Positions 1-6,922 of a stretch of DNA of 28,705 nucleotides are shown here, in pieces. The DNA is taken from assembly GCA_045633415.1 (NCBI GenBank), contig JAZQYH010000122.1, positions 1-28,705 on the forward strand, read 5' to 3'. The notes beneath the pieces are model-generated. The model did not search any database, was not told the DNA's origin, and was given only the letters and a program-made list of their open reading frames with translations. This stretch comes from RGIG3102 sp045633415 (GTDB lineage Bacteria > Bacillota > Clostridia > Oscillospirales > Ruminococcaceae). How positions within the stretch are numbered: the stretch's first letter is position 1; every line of letters begins with the position of its first letter. A program made the position numbers and the translations under genes.

Positions 1-15
1 TTTTTTTGTAAACTA

Positions 16-44
16 TTGACAAATTGTAAAAGATTTGTTATTAT
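16..44 (+). promoter_or_regulatory. Promoter P1 upstream of rpsJ
   Basis: A -35 box TTGACA (16-21) and a -10 box TATTAT (39-44) are separated by 17 bases, a near-consensus sigma-A arrangement. Transcription would start near 51, giving a leader of about 460 bases before rpsJ. The T-run at 1-7 may be the tail of an upstream gene's terminator, but its stem lies outside the window. Confidence 0.7.
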
Positions 45-179
45 ATTCAAGGCTCAGAAAAGAGCCCCCGATATGTAGAGAATGAAAACCCATTCTGTGT
101 ACAAGTTGCACAAAAAGAAAACCGAAAGTTCTACATGATTAAGCCATGTATACAAAGTTTAGAAAAGTTGTAAAAAAGC

Positions 180-208
180 TTGCAATCTTTTTGTAAATAT
201 TGTATCAT
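180..208 (+). promoter_or_regulatory. Promoter P2 upstream of rpsJ
   Basis: A -35 box TTGCAA (180-185) and a -10 box TATCAT (203-208) have the ideal 17-base spacing. The predicted start is near 215, just ahead of the structured leader. With P1 this gives the ribosomal superoperon two tandem promoters, which is plausible for a highly expressed cluster. The -10 box is less perfect than at other promoters in the window. Confidence 0.6.
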
Positions 209-214
209 AATTAG

Positions 215-514
215 GCGACTGCAAAGATTATGCGTTGACACGGGAGGTTGCCACGAGAATCGTGGGTTTTTCCGTTGAGTATGTCCGATCTTTGAACCGG
301 GCGATTAAATATTGAAATGCGAAGGGTGTATGACCACAAAGGGTGGTCCAATGGCCGAAACAACGCGATTAAAAGGGTTGGGAGACCCTGTGTTCCGATG
401 TAACTGCGAGGCGGTTAATCGGTTTTTATCGTGGAAGGGCGCGAAACACCCGGCACAGTGTTCAATATTTAAAATCCGCCGCTACATTTTTTAATATTAT
501 AAGGAGGCGTTATT
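215..514 (+). promoter_or_regulatory. Long structured 5' leader of the S10 operon
   Basis: No convincing gene lies between the promoters and rpsJ; the stretch reads as untranslated leader RNA. Visible pairings are a hairpin 251-256/260-265, a hairpin GACCAC/GTGGTC (332-337/343-348), a hairpin AGGGT/ACCCT (374-378/385-389) and a long hairpin 395-422 followed by five T. A long-range helix GGGTGT/ACACCC (324-329/446-451) would enclose the last three, making a multibranch fold. The upstream part (51-179), present only in the P1 transcript, has further small hairpins. In gamma-proteobacteria the S10 leader is controlled by protein L4. Whether this leader binds a ribosomal protein is an inference. 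Confidence 0.55.
395..427 (+). terminator. Attenuator-like hairpin in the rpsJ leader
   Basis: CCGAT (395-399) pairs with ATCGG (418-422), and T401-C407 pairs with G411-A417, leaving G400 bulged and a GAG loop. That is a 12-pair stem with one U-G wobble, directly followed by TTTTT (423-427). This is the usual form of an intrinsic terminator, yet it lies 88 bases upstream of an essential operon, so it would have to be conditional. I see no proof that it terminates. Confidence 0.5.
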
Positions 515-826
515 ATGGCAGTCAAAGAAAAAATCAGAGTTAGACTTAAGAGTTATGATCATCAGCTGGTAGATGCAGCAGCAGAAAAAATTGTTGAAGC
601 AGCAAAAAGAACAGGTGCTAGAGTTTCTGGCCCAATCCCACTCCCAACTGAAAAAGAAGTGATCACAATTCTGAGAGCTGTTCACAAATACAAAGATTCC
701 AGAGAACAGTTCGAAAACAGAACTCACAAAAGAGTTATCGACATTCTGAAACCAACAAACAAAACTGTTGAAGCTCTTACAAGTCTGCAGCTCCCAGCAG
801 GCGTAGAAATCGAAATCAAGCTGTAA
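515..826 (+). CDS. rpsJ: 30S ribosomal protein uS10 (S10, NusE)
   Basis: 103 residues, the normal family length. uS10 sits in the head of the 30S subunit and, as NusE, also joins antitermination complexes and the NusG-ribosome link. Diagnostic stretches are RVRLKSYDHQLVD near the start, SGPIPLPT near residue 41, and the REQFENRTHKRVIDI segment of the mobile loop. The start is fixed by AAGGAGG 7-8 bases upstream. It is the first gene of the S10 operon, downstream of a long leader. It is followed by an unusually long 94-base spacer before rplC. Confidence 0.98.
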   Translation: MAVKEKIRVRLKSYDHQLVDAAAEKIVEAAKRTGARVSGPIPLPTEKEVITILRAVHKYKDSREQFENRTHKRVIDILKPTNKTVEALTSLQLPAGVEIEIKL

Positions 827-920
827 TATATAACATTATATATAAGCAGCATCTCTCAACCGCAAGTTGGAGTCATGTTGGCGAGAGCCAACCAATAACC
901 TAACAGGAGGCATTAAGAAA
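827..920 (+). other. rpsJ-rplC spacer with competing hairpins
   Basis: This spacer is much longer than most in the operon. It holds an AT inverted repeat (826-833/836-843), a small hairpin CAAC/GTTG (857-860/866-869) and a strong hairpin GTTGGC/GCCAAC (877-882/887-892) closed by a GAGA tetraloop. The first GTTGG (866-870) could instead pair with CCAAC (888-892), so two folds exclude each other. There is no T-run, so it is not a terminator. The rplC ribosome site follows at 904-910. Confidence 0.45.
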
Positions 921-1550
921 ATGCAAAAAGGAATTATCGGCAAAAAAATCGGTATGACACAGCTTTTCGATGAAAAAGGTATGGTAGTACCAGTAACAGT
1001 AATCGAAGCAGGTCCTTGTGTTGTTGTACAGAAGAAAACTGTTGAAAGCGATGGCTATCAGGCAGTTCAGCTGGGTTACGGCGAAGTTAAAGCAAACAGA
1101 CTTTCCAAACCAGCTAAAGGACATTTTGAAAAAGCAGGCGTTGCTCCTAAGAAAACACTTAGAGAATTCCGCTTTGAATCTATCGAAGAAATCAACGTAG
1201 GCGACATCATCAAAGCTGACGTATTCGCAGCAGGTGACAAAGTTGACGTTAGCGGCATCAGCAAAGGTAAAGGTTATGCTGGCGTTATCAAACGCTGGAA
1301 TCTGCACTCTCTGAAAGCAACACATGGTACAGGCCCAGTTGCTAGACACGCAGGTTCTAACGGTTCTATCGACGGTGCTAGAGTTTTCAAAGGTAAAAAA
1401 CTCCCAGGTCACCTCGGTGCAGAAAGAGTTACAGTACAGAACCTTTCAATCGTAAAAATTGATGCAGAAAATAATCTCATCGCAGTTAAAGGTGCAATCC
1501 CTGGCGCTAAAGGCGGCATCGTTGTACTGACAGACAGCGTTAAAGCTTAA
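921..1550 (+). CDS. rplC: 50S ribosomal protein uL3
   Basis: 209 residues, typical for uL3, a large-subunit protein that binds 23S rRNA early in assembly and reaches towards the peptidyl-transferase centre. The N-terminus KGIIGKKIGMTQLFDE is diagnostic. The central extension ISKGKGYAGVIKRWNLHSLK followed by THGTGPVARHAGSNG is the histidine-rich loop form. RVFKGKKLPGHLG and RVTVQNL complete the signature. An upstream in-frame start at 867 exists, but the strong AGGAGG at 905-910 and the family N-terminus select ATG 921. rplD follows after 14 bases. Confidence 0.98.
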   Translation: MQKGIIGKKIGMTQLFDEKGMVVPVTVIEAGPCVVVQKKTVESDGYQAVQLGYGEVKANRLSKPAKGHFEKAGVAPKKTLREFRFESIEEINVGDIIKADVFAAGDKVDVSGISKGKGYAGVIKRWNLHSLKATHGTGPVARHAGSNGSIDGARVFKGKKLPGHLGAERVTVQNLSIVKIDAENNLIAVKGAIPGAKGGIVVLTDSVKA

Positions 1551-1564
1551 GGGAGGAAAACAAA

Positions 1565-2188
1565 ATGGCAAAATTTGACGTTTTAGACATTAACGGTGCA
1601 AAAGTTGATACTGTTGAACTCTCTGATGCAGTTTTTGGTATCACACCAAATGAAAAAGTAATGCACATGGCAGTTGTAAACTTCCTGGCAAACCAGAGAC
1701 AGGGTACACAGTCTACACTGACAAGAGCAGAAGTACGCGGCGGTGGCCGTAAACCTTGGAGACAGAAAGGCACAGGCCGTGCAAGACAGGGCTCCATCCG
1801 TTCACCACAGTGGACACACGGTGGCGTAGCACTCGGTCCAAAACCACGTGACTACAGCTACACAATGAACAAAAAAGTTAAGAGACTGGCTATTTGCTCC
1901 GCTCTGTCAGCTAAAGCTGCAGAAGGCAAACTGGTTATCGTTAACGATTTCGCAATCAACGAATTCTCAACAAAAGCAGTTGTTAAAATGCTCGACGCTC
2001 TGAACGTAACAGGCAAAACACTGATGGTTCAGGCAGTTGCAGACAAGAAGGTTGTTAAGTCAGCTGGCAACATCCCAGGTGTACAAACAACAGTTGCAAC
2101 AACAATGAACGTATACGACACAATCAACGCTAGAACACTTGTTGTAGACCTCGCTGCTGCAAAGAAACTTGAGGAGGTATTCGCATAA
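1565..2188 (+). CDS. rplD: 50S ribosomal protein uL4
   Basis: 207 residues. uL4 binds 23S rRNA domain I and lines the exit tunnel. The tunnel loop is clear: RGGGRKPWRQKGTGRARQG (about residues 58-77), followed by SPQWTHGGVALGPKPRDY. In E. coli L4 also represses its own operon through the S10 leader, which makes the leader upstream of rpsJ notable here; such regulation is not shown for this organism. The stop codon overlaps the rplW start by one base (TAATG), consistent with translational coupling. Confidence 0.97.
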   Translation: MAKFDVLDINGAKVDTVELSDAVFGITPNEKVMHMAVVNFLANQRQGTQSTLTRAEVRGGGRKPWRQKGTGRARQGSIRSPQWTHGGVALGPKPRDYSYTMNKKVKRLAICSALSAKAAEGKLVIVNDFAINEFSTKAVVKMLDALNVTGKTLMVQAVADKKVVKSAGNIPGVQTTVATTMNVYDTINARTLVVDLAAAKKLEEVFA

Positions 2189-2481
2189 TGAAAATGGCAC
2201 AGGATATCATCATCAAACCAATTATCACAGAAAACAGCATGAAAGGCATTGCTGATAGAAAATACACATTCCAGGTAGCAAAAGACGCTAACAAAATCGA
2301 AATTGCTAAAGCAGTTGAAGAACTGTTCGGTGTAAAAGTTGCTAAAGTTAACACAATCTCTGTACGCGGCAAATTCCGTCGTCAGGGCTGGAAAGGTGGC
2401 TACACAGCTGCTACTAAAAAAGCTATCGTAACACTGAAAGCTGAATCTAAGGGCATCGAATTCTTCGAATCCATGTACTAA
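2188..2481 (+). CDS. rplW: 50S ribosomal protein uL23
   Basis: 97 residues, normal for bacterial uL23, which lies at the tunnel exit and docks trigger factor and SRP. DIIIKPIITENSM at the start and the loop GKFRRQGWKGGYTAATKKAIVTL match the family. Two in-frame ATGs (2188, 2194) are possible. GAGGAGG at 2171-2177 is better placed for 2188, which also overlaps the rplD stop. A 96-base spacer with terminator-like structure follows, unusual within this operon. Confidence 0.96.
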   Translation: MKMAQDIIIKPIITENSMKGIADRKYTFQVAKDANKIEIAKAVEELFGVKVAKVNTISVRGKFRRQGWKGGYTAATKKAIVTLKAESKGIEFFESMY

Positions 2482-2577
2482 TATGCCCTCCGTCTTAACA
2501 AGATTTAAGACGTTTTTAAGTATGGGAGGCACAAAAGGTGCTTCTCGCAAAAAGACTCATAAGGAGAGTGAACCTAA
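2482..2577 (+). other. rplW-rplB spacer with terminator-like hairpin
   Basis: A perfect 8-base-pair stem CGTCTTAA/TTAAGACG (2491-2498/2505-2512) with a 6-base loop is followed at once by TTTTT (2513-2517). A second hairpin, GGGAGGCAC/GTGCTTCTC (2524-2532/2538-2546, two G-U pairs), lies just downstream. CCTCC (2487-2491) can alternatively pair with GGAGG (2525-2529), disrupting the second hairpin and the base of the first. The rplB ribosome site AAGGAGAG (2561-2568) is left free in these pairings. This looks like an internal attenuator or processing site. The stem is AT-rich, so termination would be weak. Confidence 0.5.
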
Positions 2578-3408
2578 ATGGCTATCAAAAGATTTAAACC
2601 GACTACTCCATCACGCCGTAACATGGCTGTAACAGATTATTCGGTTCTTTCAAAAGTAGCTCCAGAAAGAAGCCTTCTGGAACCTATGAACAAAACAGCT
2701 GGCCGTAACAACACAGGCCGCATCACAGTTCGTCACCACGGTGGTGGTAACAGAACAAAATATCGTGTAATCGATTTCAAAAGAAATAAACTTGATGTTC
2801 CAGCAACAGTAATGACACTGGAATATGACCCAAACAGAACAGCATTTATCGCTCTGATTCAGTACGAAGATGGTGAAAAATCTTACATCATCGCTCCAGA
2901 CGGTCTGAAAGTTGGCTACATCGTTATGAACGGTCCAAACGCTGACATCAAACCAGGTAACGCACTGCCACTCAGCGCAATCCCAGTTGGTACAGTTATC
3001 CACAACATCGAACTTTACCCAGGCAAAGGCGGTCAGCTCGTTCGTTCCGCTGGTAACTTTGCTCAGCTCATCGCTAAAGAAGGCAAATACGGTCTCGTAC
3101 GTCTGCCATCCGGCGAACTGAGAAACGTTCCACTGAACTGCTACGCTACAATCGGCCAGGTATCCAACGTAGACCATGACAACGTTAAAATCGGTAAAGC
3201 TGGTAAAAAACGTCACATGGGTTGGAGACCAACAGTTCGTGGTTCTGTAATGAACCCTGTTGACCACCCACACGGTGGTGGTGAAGGTAAATCCCCAGTT
3301 GGCCGTCCAGGCCCAGTTACACCATGGGGCAAACCAGCACTTGGTTACAAAACAAGAAACAAACACAAAGCATCTGACAAATTCATTGTTAGACGTCGCA
3401 ACGGTTAA
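2578..3408 (+). CDS. rplB: 50S ribosomal protein uL2
   Basis: 276 residues, the usual length. uL2 is needed for subunit joining and supports the peptidyl-transferase centre. Family landmarks are the N-terminal MAIKRFKPTTPSRRN, the GRNNTGRITVRHHGGGNR block near residues 42-59, and the C-terminal NPVDHPHGGGEGKSPVGRPG. In the last, His230 corresponds to the conserved histidine (229 in E. coli) implicated in activity. The start is set by AAGGAGAG ten bases upstream. rpsS follows after 15 bases. Confidence 0.98.
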   Translation: MAIKRFKPTTPSRRNMAVTDYSVLSKVAPERSLLEPMNKTAGRNNTGRITVRHHGGGNRTKYRVIDFKRNKLDVPATVMTLEYDPNRTAFIALIQYEDGEKSYIIAPDGLKVGYIVMNGPNADIKPGNALPLSAIPVGTVIHNIELYPGKGGQLVRSAGNFAQLIAKEGKYGLVRLPSGELRNVPLNCYATIGQVSNVDHDNVKIGKAGKKRHMGWRPTVRGSVMNPVDHPHGGGEGKSPVGRPGPVTPWGKPALGYKTRNKHKASDKFIVRRRNG

Positions 3409-3423
3409 TAAAGGAGTATCGAT

Positions 3424-3696
3424 ATGGGTAGAAGTGTTAAAAAAGGCCCTTTCGTGCAGCCTGTTCTTCTTAAAAGAGTAAAAGAAATGAACGCAGCTGG
3501 CGAAAAAAGAGTCCTCAAGACTTGGAGCCGTTCATCTACAATATTCCCACAGTTTGTAGGTCACACATTCGCAGTACATGACGGTCGTAAACACGTTCCA
3601 GTATATGTAACAGAAGACATGGTTGGCCACAAACTCGGCGAATTCGCACCAACAAGAACATACCGCGGTCACGCTGGTTCTAAATCATCTAAGTAA
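3424..3696 (+). CDS. rpsS: 30S ribosomal protein uS19
   Basis: 90 residues. uS19 binds the 16S rRNA 3' domain in the 30S head, close to uS13 and the A-site tRNA. GRSVKKGPFVQPVLLKRV at the N-terminus and the HDGRKHVPVYVTEDMVGHKLGEF segment are diagnostic. The family core ends in GHAGSKSSK. AAAGGAG sits 8-9 bases before the ATG. Confidence 0.97.
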   Translation: MGRSVKKGPFVQPVLLKRVKEMNAAGEKRVLKTWSRSSTIFPQFVGHTFAVHDGRKHVPVYVTEDMVGHKLGEFAPTRTYRGHAGSKSSK

Positions 3697-3714
3697 TTAA
3701 AAGGAGAATCGATT

Positions 3715-4053
3715 ATGGAAGCAAGGGCATACCTTAGACATGTCCGCATCGCACCAAGAAAAGTACAGATCGTTATGGACCTTATCAGAAATAAACCAGT
3801 TAACGAAGCTGTTGCTATTCTGCAGCACACACCAAAAGCTGCTTGCGAACCTTTACTTAAACTGGTTAAATCAGCAATGGCAAATGCGGAACACAACTTT
3901 AACATGGACAAAAACAATCTGTTCGTAGCAGAATGTTTTGTTACACCAGGCCCAACTCTGAAAAGAGTTATGCCAAGAGCACAGGGCAGAGCATACAGAA
4001 TTCTTAAAAGAACATCTCACATGACAGTTGTTCTGAAAGAAATCGAAGAATAA
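3715..4053 (+). CDS. rplV: 50S ribosomal protein uL22
   Basis: 112 residues. uL22 contacts all 23S domains, and its beta-hairpin lines the tunnel constriction, where macrolide-resistance mutations arise. The N-terminal block ARAYLRHVRIAPRKVQIVMDLIR and the hairpin region GPTLKRVMPRAQGRAYRILKR (about residues 80-100) are typical. No deletion in the hairpin is obvious. It is preceded by AAAGGAG and lies 13 bases before rpsC. Confidence 0.97.
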   Translation: MEARAYLRHVRIAPRKVQIVMDLIRNKPVNEAVAILQHTPKAACEPLLKLVKSAMANAEHNFNMDKNNLFVAECFVTPGPTLKRVMPRAQGRAYRILKRTSHMTVVLKEIEE

Positions 4054-4066
4054 TAAGGAGGAAGCT

Positions 4067-4738
4067 ATGGGACAGAAAGTTAATCCACACGGTCTTCGTG
4101 TAGGCGTTATTAAAAACTGGGATTCTCGCTGGTTCGTTGCTAAAAAAGATTTTGGCGACACACTGGTAGAAGACTACAACATCAGAAAAGTTCTCAAAGC
4201 TCAGCTTTACACTGCCGGTGTATCTAAAATTGAGATTGAGAGAGACTCAAAAGTATTAAGAATAAACATCTTCTGTGCAAAACCAGGTATGGTTATCGGC
4301 CGTCAGGGTTCCGAAATCGAAAAACTGAGAGCACAGGTTGCAAAACAGGTAAACAGACCTGTTGAAGAAGTTCTGATCAACATCACAGAAATCAAAGCTG
4401 CAGACGCAGATGCACAGCTTGTTGCTGAAAACATCGCTGCACAGCTCGAAAGACGTGTTGCATTCAGACGTGCAATGAAACAGGCAATGTCCAGAGCTAT
4501 GAGAATGGGCGCTAAGGGCATTAAAACAAGCGTATCCGGCCGTCTCGGCGGTGCTGATATCGCAAGAACAGAACACTACCATGAAGGCACAATTCCACTC
4601 CAGACACTTCGTGCAGACATCGACTACGGTTTTGCAGAAGCAAACACAACTTTCGGTAAAGTTGGCGTTAAAGTTTGGATCTACAAAGGTGAAGTGCTGA
4701 AAGGTGCTAAACCTCGTACAAAAGGAGGCAACAAATAA
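4067..4738 (+). CDS. rpsC: 30S ribosomal protein uS3
   Basis: 223 residues. uS3 forms part of the mRNA entry channel and its helicase activity. MGQKVNPHGLRVGVIKNWDSRW opens the protein. A type II KH domain follows at about residues 39-108, with the GMVIGRQGSEIE motif carrying GxxG. The C-terminal domain holds RRAMKQAMSRAMRMGAKGIK and the SGRLGGADIARTE block. The stop TAA shares one base with the rplP ATG, so the two are probably translationally coupled. Confidence 0.98.
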   Translation: MGQKVNPHGLRVGVIKNWDSRWFVAKKDFGDTLVEDYNIRKVLKAQLYTAGVSKIEIERDSKVLRINIFCAKPGMVIGRQGSEIEKLRAQVAKQVNRPVEEVLINITEIKAADADAQLVAENIAAQLERRVAFRRAMKQAMSRAMRMGAKGIKTSVSGRLGGADIARTEHYHEGTIPLQTLRADIDYGFAEANTTFGKVGVKVWIYKGEVLKGAKPRTKGGNK

Positions 4739-5157
4739 TGCTTTTACCAAAAAGAGTTAAATACCGTAGAGTACACAGAGGCCGTATGAAAGGCAAAGCT
4801 ACTCGTGGTAATACAGTAACATACGGTCAGTTTGGTCTGCAGGCTCTTGAACCAGCATGGATCACATCCAACCAGATCGAAGCAGCTCGTATCGCTATGA
4901 CACGTTACATCAAACGTGGTGGTCAGGTTTGGATCAAAGTTTTCCCAGACAAACCAGTTACAGAAAAACCAGCTGAAACTCGAATGGGTTCAGGTAAAGG
5001 CTCTCCAGAATACTGGGTAGCAGTTGTTAAACCAGGCAGAGTTATGTTTGAAATCGGCGGTGTTTCTGAAGAACTCGCAAGAGAAGCTATGCGTCTTGCT
5101 ATGCACAAGCTGCCTATCAAGTGCAAATTTATCAAAAAGGATGAGGTAGGTGAATAG
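4738..5157 (+). CDS. rplP: 50S ribosomal protein uL16
   Basis: 139 residues. uL16 is a late-assembling protein that positions A-site tRNA and completes the 50S subunit. MLLPKRVKYRRVHRGRMKG, the FGLQALEPAWITSNQIEAARIAM block, and the MGSGKGSPEYWVAVVKPG loop, which reaches the tRNA acceptor region, are clear. The preceding AAAGGAGG lies inside rpsC. rpmC begins one base after the stop codon. Confidence 0.98.
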   Translation: MLLPKRVKYRRVHRGRMKGKATRGNTVTYGQFGLQALEPAWITSNQIEAARIAMTRYIKRGGQVWIKVFPDKPVTEKPAETRMGSGKGSPEYWVAVVKPGRVMFEIGGVSEELAREAMRLAMHKLPIKCKFIKKDEVGE

Positions 5158-5158
5158 T

Positions 5159-5347
5159 ATGAAAGCAAGTGAACTTCGTAACATGTCAGCAGAACAGCTG
5201 ACAGCAAAACTTAAAGAACTTAAAGCAGAACTGTTCAATCTTCGTTTTCAGCATGCTATCAATCAGTTGGAAAACCCTATGAGAATCCAGACAGTTAAAA
5301 AAGATATCGCTAAAGTGAACACAGTTCTGAGCGAAATCGCAAAATAA
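5159..5347 (+). CDS. rpmC: 50S ribosomal protein uL29
   Basis: 62 residues, two long helices, normal for uL29, which sits at the tunnel exit beside uL23. MKASELRNMSAEQL and the ELFNLRFQHAINQLENPMRI segment are diagnostic. A GTG at 5150 is in frame. ATG 5159 is preferred because GAGGTAGG (5143-5150) is well spaced from it and it gives the family N-terminus. It sits one base after the rplP stop, in keeping with coupled translation. Confidence 0.95.
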   Translation: MKASELRNMSAEQLTAKLKELKAELFNLRFQHAINQLENPMRIQTVKKDIAKVNTVLSEIAK

Positions 5348-5365
5348 TAAAGGGAGGTTAAGACA

Positions 5366-5620
5366 ATGGAAAGAAATCTTAGAAAAACTAGAGTTGGTAC
5401 AGTAGTATCCGACAAAATGGATAAAACAATCGTTGTTGCTATCGAAGACAGAGTTAAACACCCTTTATACAAAAAAATCGTAAAAAGAACAATCAAGTTC
5501 AAAGCACACGATGAAAACAATGAATGTGGCATCGGTGACCGTGTAGAAATCATGGAAACACGTCCACTTTCTAAAGACAAAAACTGGAGACTTGTTAAGA
5601 TAGTAGAAAAAGCTAAATAA
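5366..5620 (+). CDS. rpsQ: 30S ribosomal protein uS17
   Basis: 84 residues. uS17 is a primary 16S-binding OB-fold protein in the 30S body. RNLRKTRVGTVVSDKMDKTI at the start and the VKHPLYKKIVKRT and FKAHDENNECGIGDRVEI blocks identify it. The strong site AGGGAGG lies 8-9 bases before the ATG. Confidence 0.97.
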   Translation: MERNLRKTRVGTVVSDKMDKTIVVAIEDRVKHPLYKKIVKRTIKFKAHDENNECGIGDRVEIMETRPLSKDKNWRLVKIVEKAK

Positions 5621-5649
5621 GCTAATTTTGAAAAGGAGGACTTGTACAC

Positions 5650-6018
5650 ATGGTACAGATGCAGACCTATTTAAAGGTTGCTGACAATACAGGTGCTAAA
5701 GAACTCATGTGCATCCGTGTACTGGGCGGCACTCGCAGAAGATATGCTAATATCGGCGATGTTGTTGTAGCATCCGTAAAGAAAACAACACCAGGCGGCG
5801 TTGTTAAAAAAGGTGACGTAGTTAAAGCTGTTATCGTTCGTTCTAAGAGCGGTCTTCGTCGTGAAGATGGTTCTTACATCAGATTTGACGAAAATGCAGC
5901 AGTTATTATTAGAGATGACAAAAACCCAAGAGGCACACGTATTTTTGGACCTGTTGCTCGTGAACTTCGCGACAAAGGCTACCTGAAAATCCTGAGCCTT
6001 GCACCAGAATCACTGTAA
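5650..6018 (+). CDS. rplN: 50S ribosomal protein uL14
   Basis: 122 residues, exactly the family length. uL14 lies at the subunit interface and contacts uL19 and the silencing factor RsfS. MVQMQTYLKVADNTGAKELM, the GGTRRRYANIGDVVVASVK block and the FDENAAVIIRDDKNPRGTRI block are diagnostic. It marks the start of the spc-type gene order, but only 29 bases separate it from rpsQ and no promoter was seen, so S10 and spc appear to be one transcription unit. Confidence 0.98.
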   Translation: MVQMQTYLKVADNTGAKELMCIRVLGGTRRRYANIGDVVVASVKKTTPGGVVKKGDVVKAVIVRSKSGLRREDGSYIRFDENAAVIIRDDKNPRGTRIFGPVARELRDKGYLKILSLAPESL

Positions 6019-6030
6019 GGAGTATTTATA

Positions 6031-6345
6031 ATGAATAAAGTTCATGTAAAAACAGGCGATACCGTTAAAGTTATCAGCGGTAAAGACCGTGGTGAAACTG
6101 GCAAAGTTCTCGCTGTGAGCCCAAAAGAAGGTAAAGTTATCGTTGAAGGTCTTAACATGGTTAAAAAACATGTTAAACCAAGACGCCAGGGCGAAACAGG
6201 CGGTATCGTAGATGCAGAAGGCGCAATCTACGCAAGCAAAGTAATGCCAGTATGTCCAAAATGTGGCAAAGCTACAAGAGTAGGCCACAAAATTGAAGGC
6301 GATAAAAAAGTTCGTATTTGCAAGCACTGTGGTGCTGAATTATAA
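6031..6345 (+). CDS. rplX: 50S ribosomal protein uL24 with Cys4 ribbon
   Basis: 104 residues. uL24 initiates 50S assembly by binding 23S domain I. The KOW-type SH3 core is visible (KTGDTVKVISGKDRGETGKV, residues 7-26). The C-terminal half carries CPKC (75-78) and CKHC (97-100), spaced like a zinc ribbon, a form found in many bacteria but absent from some. Zinc binding is inferred from the spacing. It lies 12 bases after rplN and 21 before rplE. Confidence 0.97.
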   Translation: MNKVHVKTGDTVKVISGKDRGETGKVLAVSPKEGKVIVEGLNMVKKHVKPRRQGETGGIVDAEGAIYASKVMPVCPKCGKATRVGHKIEGDKKVRICKHCGAEL

Positions 6346-6366
6346 GAGAAAAGGAGGAACTTTTAA

Positions 6367-6906
6367 ATGTCTAACGTAAAAGAATTATATGTAAACGAAG
6401 TTGCTCCTGCTCTTATGAAGCAGTTCAACTACAAAAGCGTAATGCAGATTCCAAAACTTGATAAAGTAGTTATCAACGTTGGTTGTTCCGAAGCAAAAGA
6501 TAACTCCAAAGTTATCGATGCAGTTGTAGGCGACCTGAAAAAAATCACAGGTCAGCAGCCAATCGTATGTAAAGCAAAAAAATCAGTTGCTAACTTTAAA
6601 CTCCGTGAAGGTATGCCAATCGGTGTTAAAGTAACACTTCGTGGCGAAAGAATGTACGAATTCGTTGACAGACTGTTCAACGTAGCACTCCCACGTGTAA
6701 GAGATTTCCATGGTATCAATGGTAACTCTTTCGACGGCAGAGGCAACTACTCTTTCGGTATCAAAGAACAGCTGATCTTCCCTGAAATCGAATATGATAA
6801 AATCGACGCTCTGCGTGGTATGGATATCTCATTCGTAACAACAGCTCAGACAGACGAAGAAGCAAAAGCTTTGCTCAAAGCTCTTGGCGCTCCATTCGCA
6901 AACTAA
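6367..6906 (+). CDS. rplE: 50S ribosomal protein uL5
   Basis: 179 residues, normal length. uL5 binds 5S rRNA and contacts P-site tRNA in the central protuberance. The family signature is present: KLDKVVINVGCSEA, KKSVANFKLREGMPIGVKVTL and FNVALPRVRDFHGINGNSFDG, with the GNYSFGIKEQLIFPEI block. The terminal DEEAKALLKALGAPF is also standard. AAAAGGAGG precedes the ATG. Confidence 0.98.
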   Translation: MSNVKELYVNEVAPALMKQFNYKSVMQIPKLDKVVINVGCSEAKDNSKVIDAVVGDLKKITGQQPIVCKAKKSVANFKLREGMPIGVKVTLRGERMYEFVDRLFNVALPRVRDFHGINGNSFDGRGNYSFGIKEQLIFPEIEYDKIDALRGMDISFVTTAQTDEEAKALLKALGAPFAN

Positions 6907-6922
6907 GAAGGGGGAAGTTAAA

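Noticed and set aside
251..271. Hairpin CCACGA/TCGTGG followed by TTTTT near the start of the leader, considered as a terminator
   Set aside because: The stem is only six pairs, a G separates it from the T-run, and ACGG (240-243) can pair with CCGT (272-275), placing the T-run inside a larger stem-loop. It is more likely part of the leader fold.
312..494. Open frame of 60 codons in the rpsJ leader starting at TTG
   Set aside because: It has no ribosome binding site, no recognisable protein features, and lies over the paired segments of the leader. Leader RNA explains it better.
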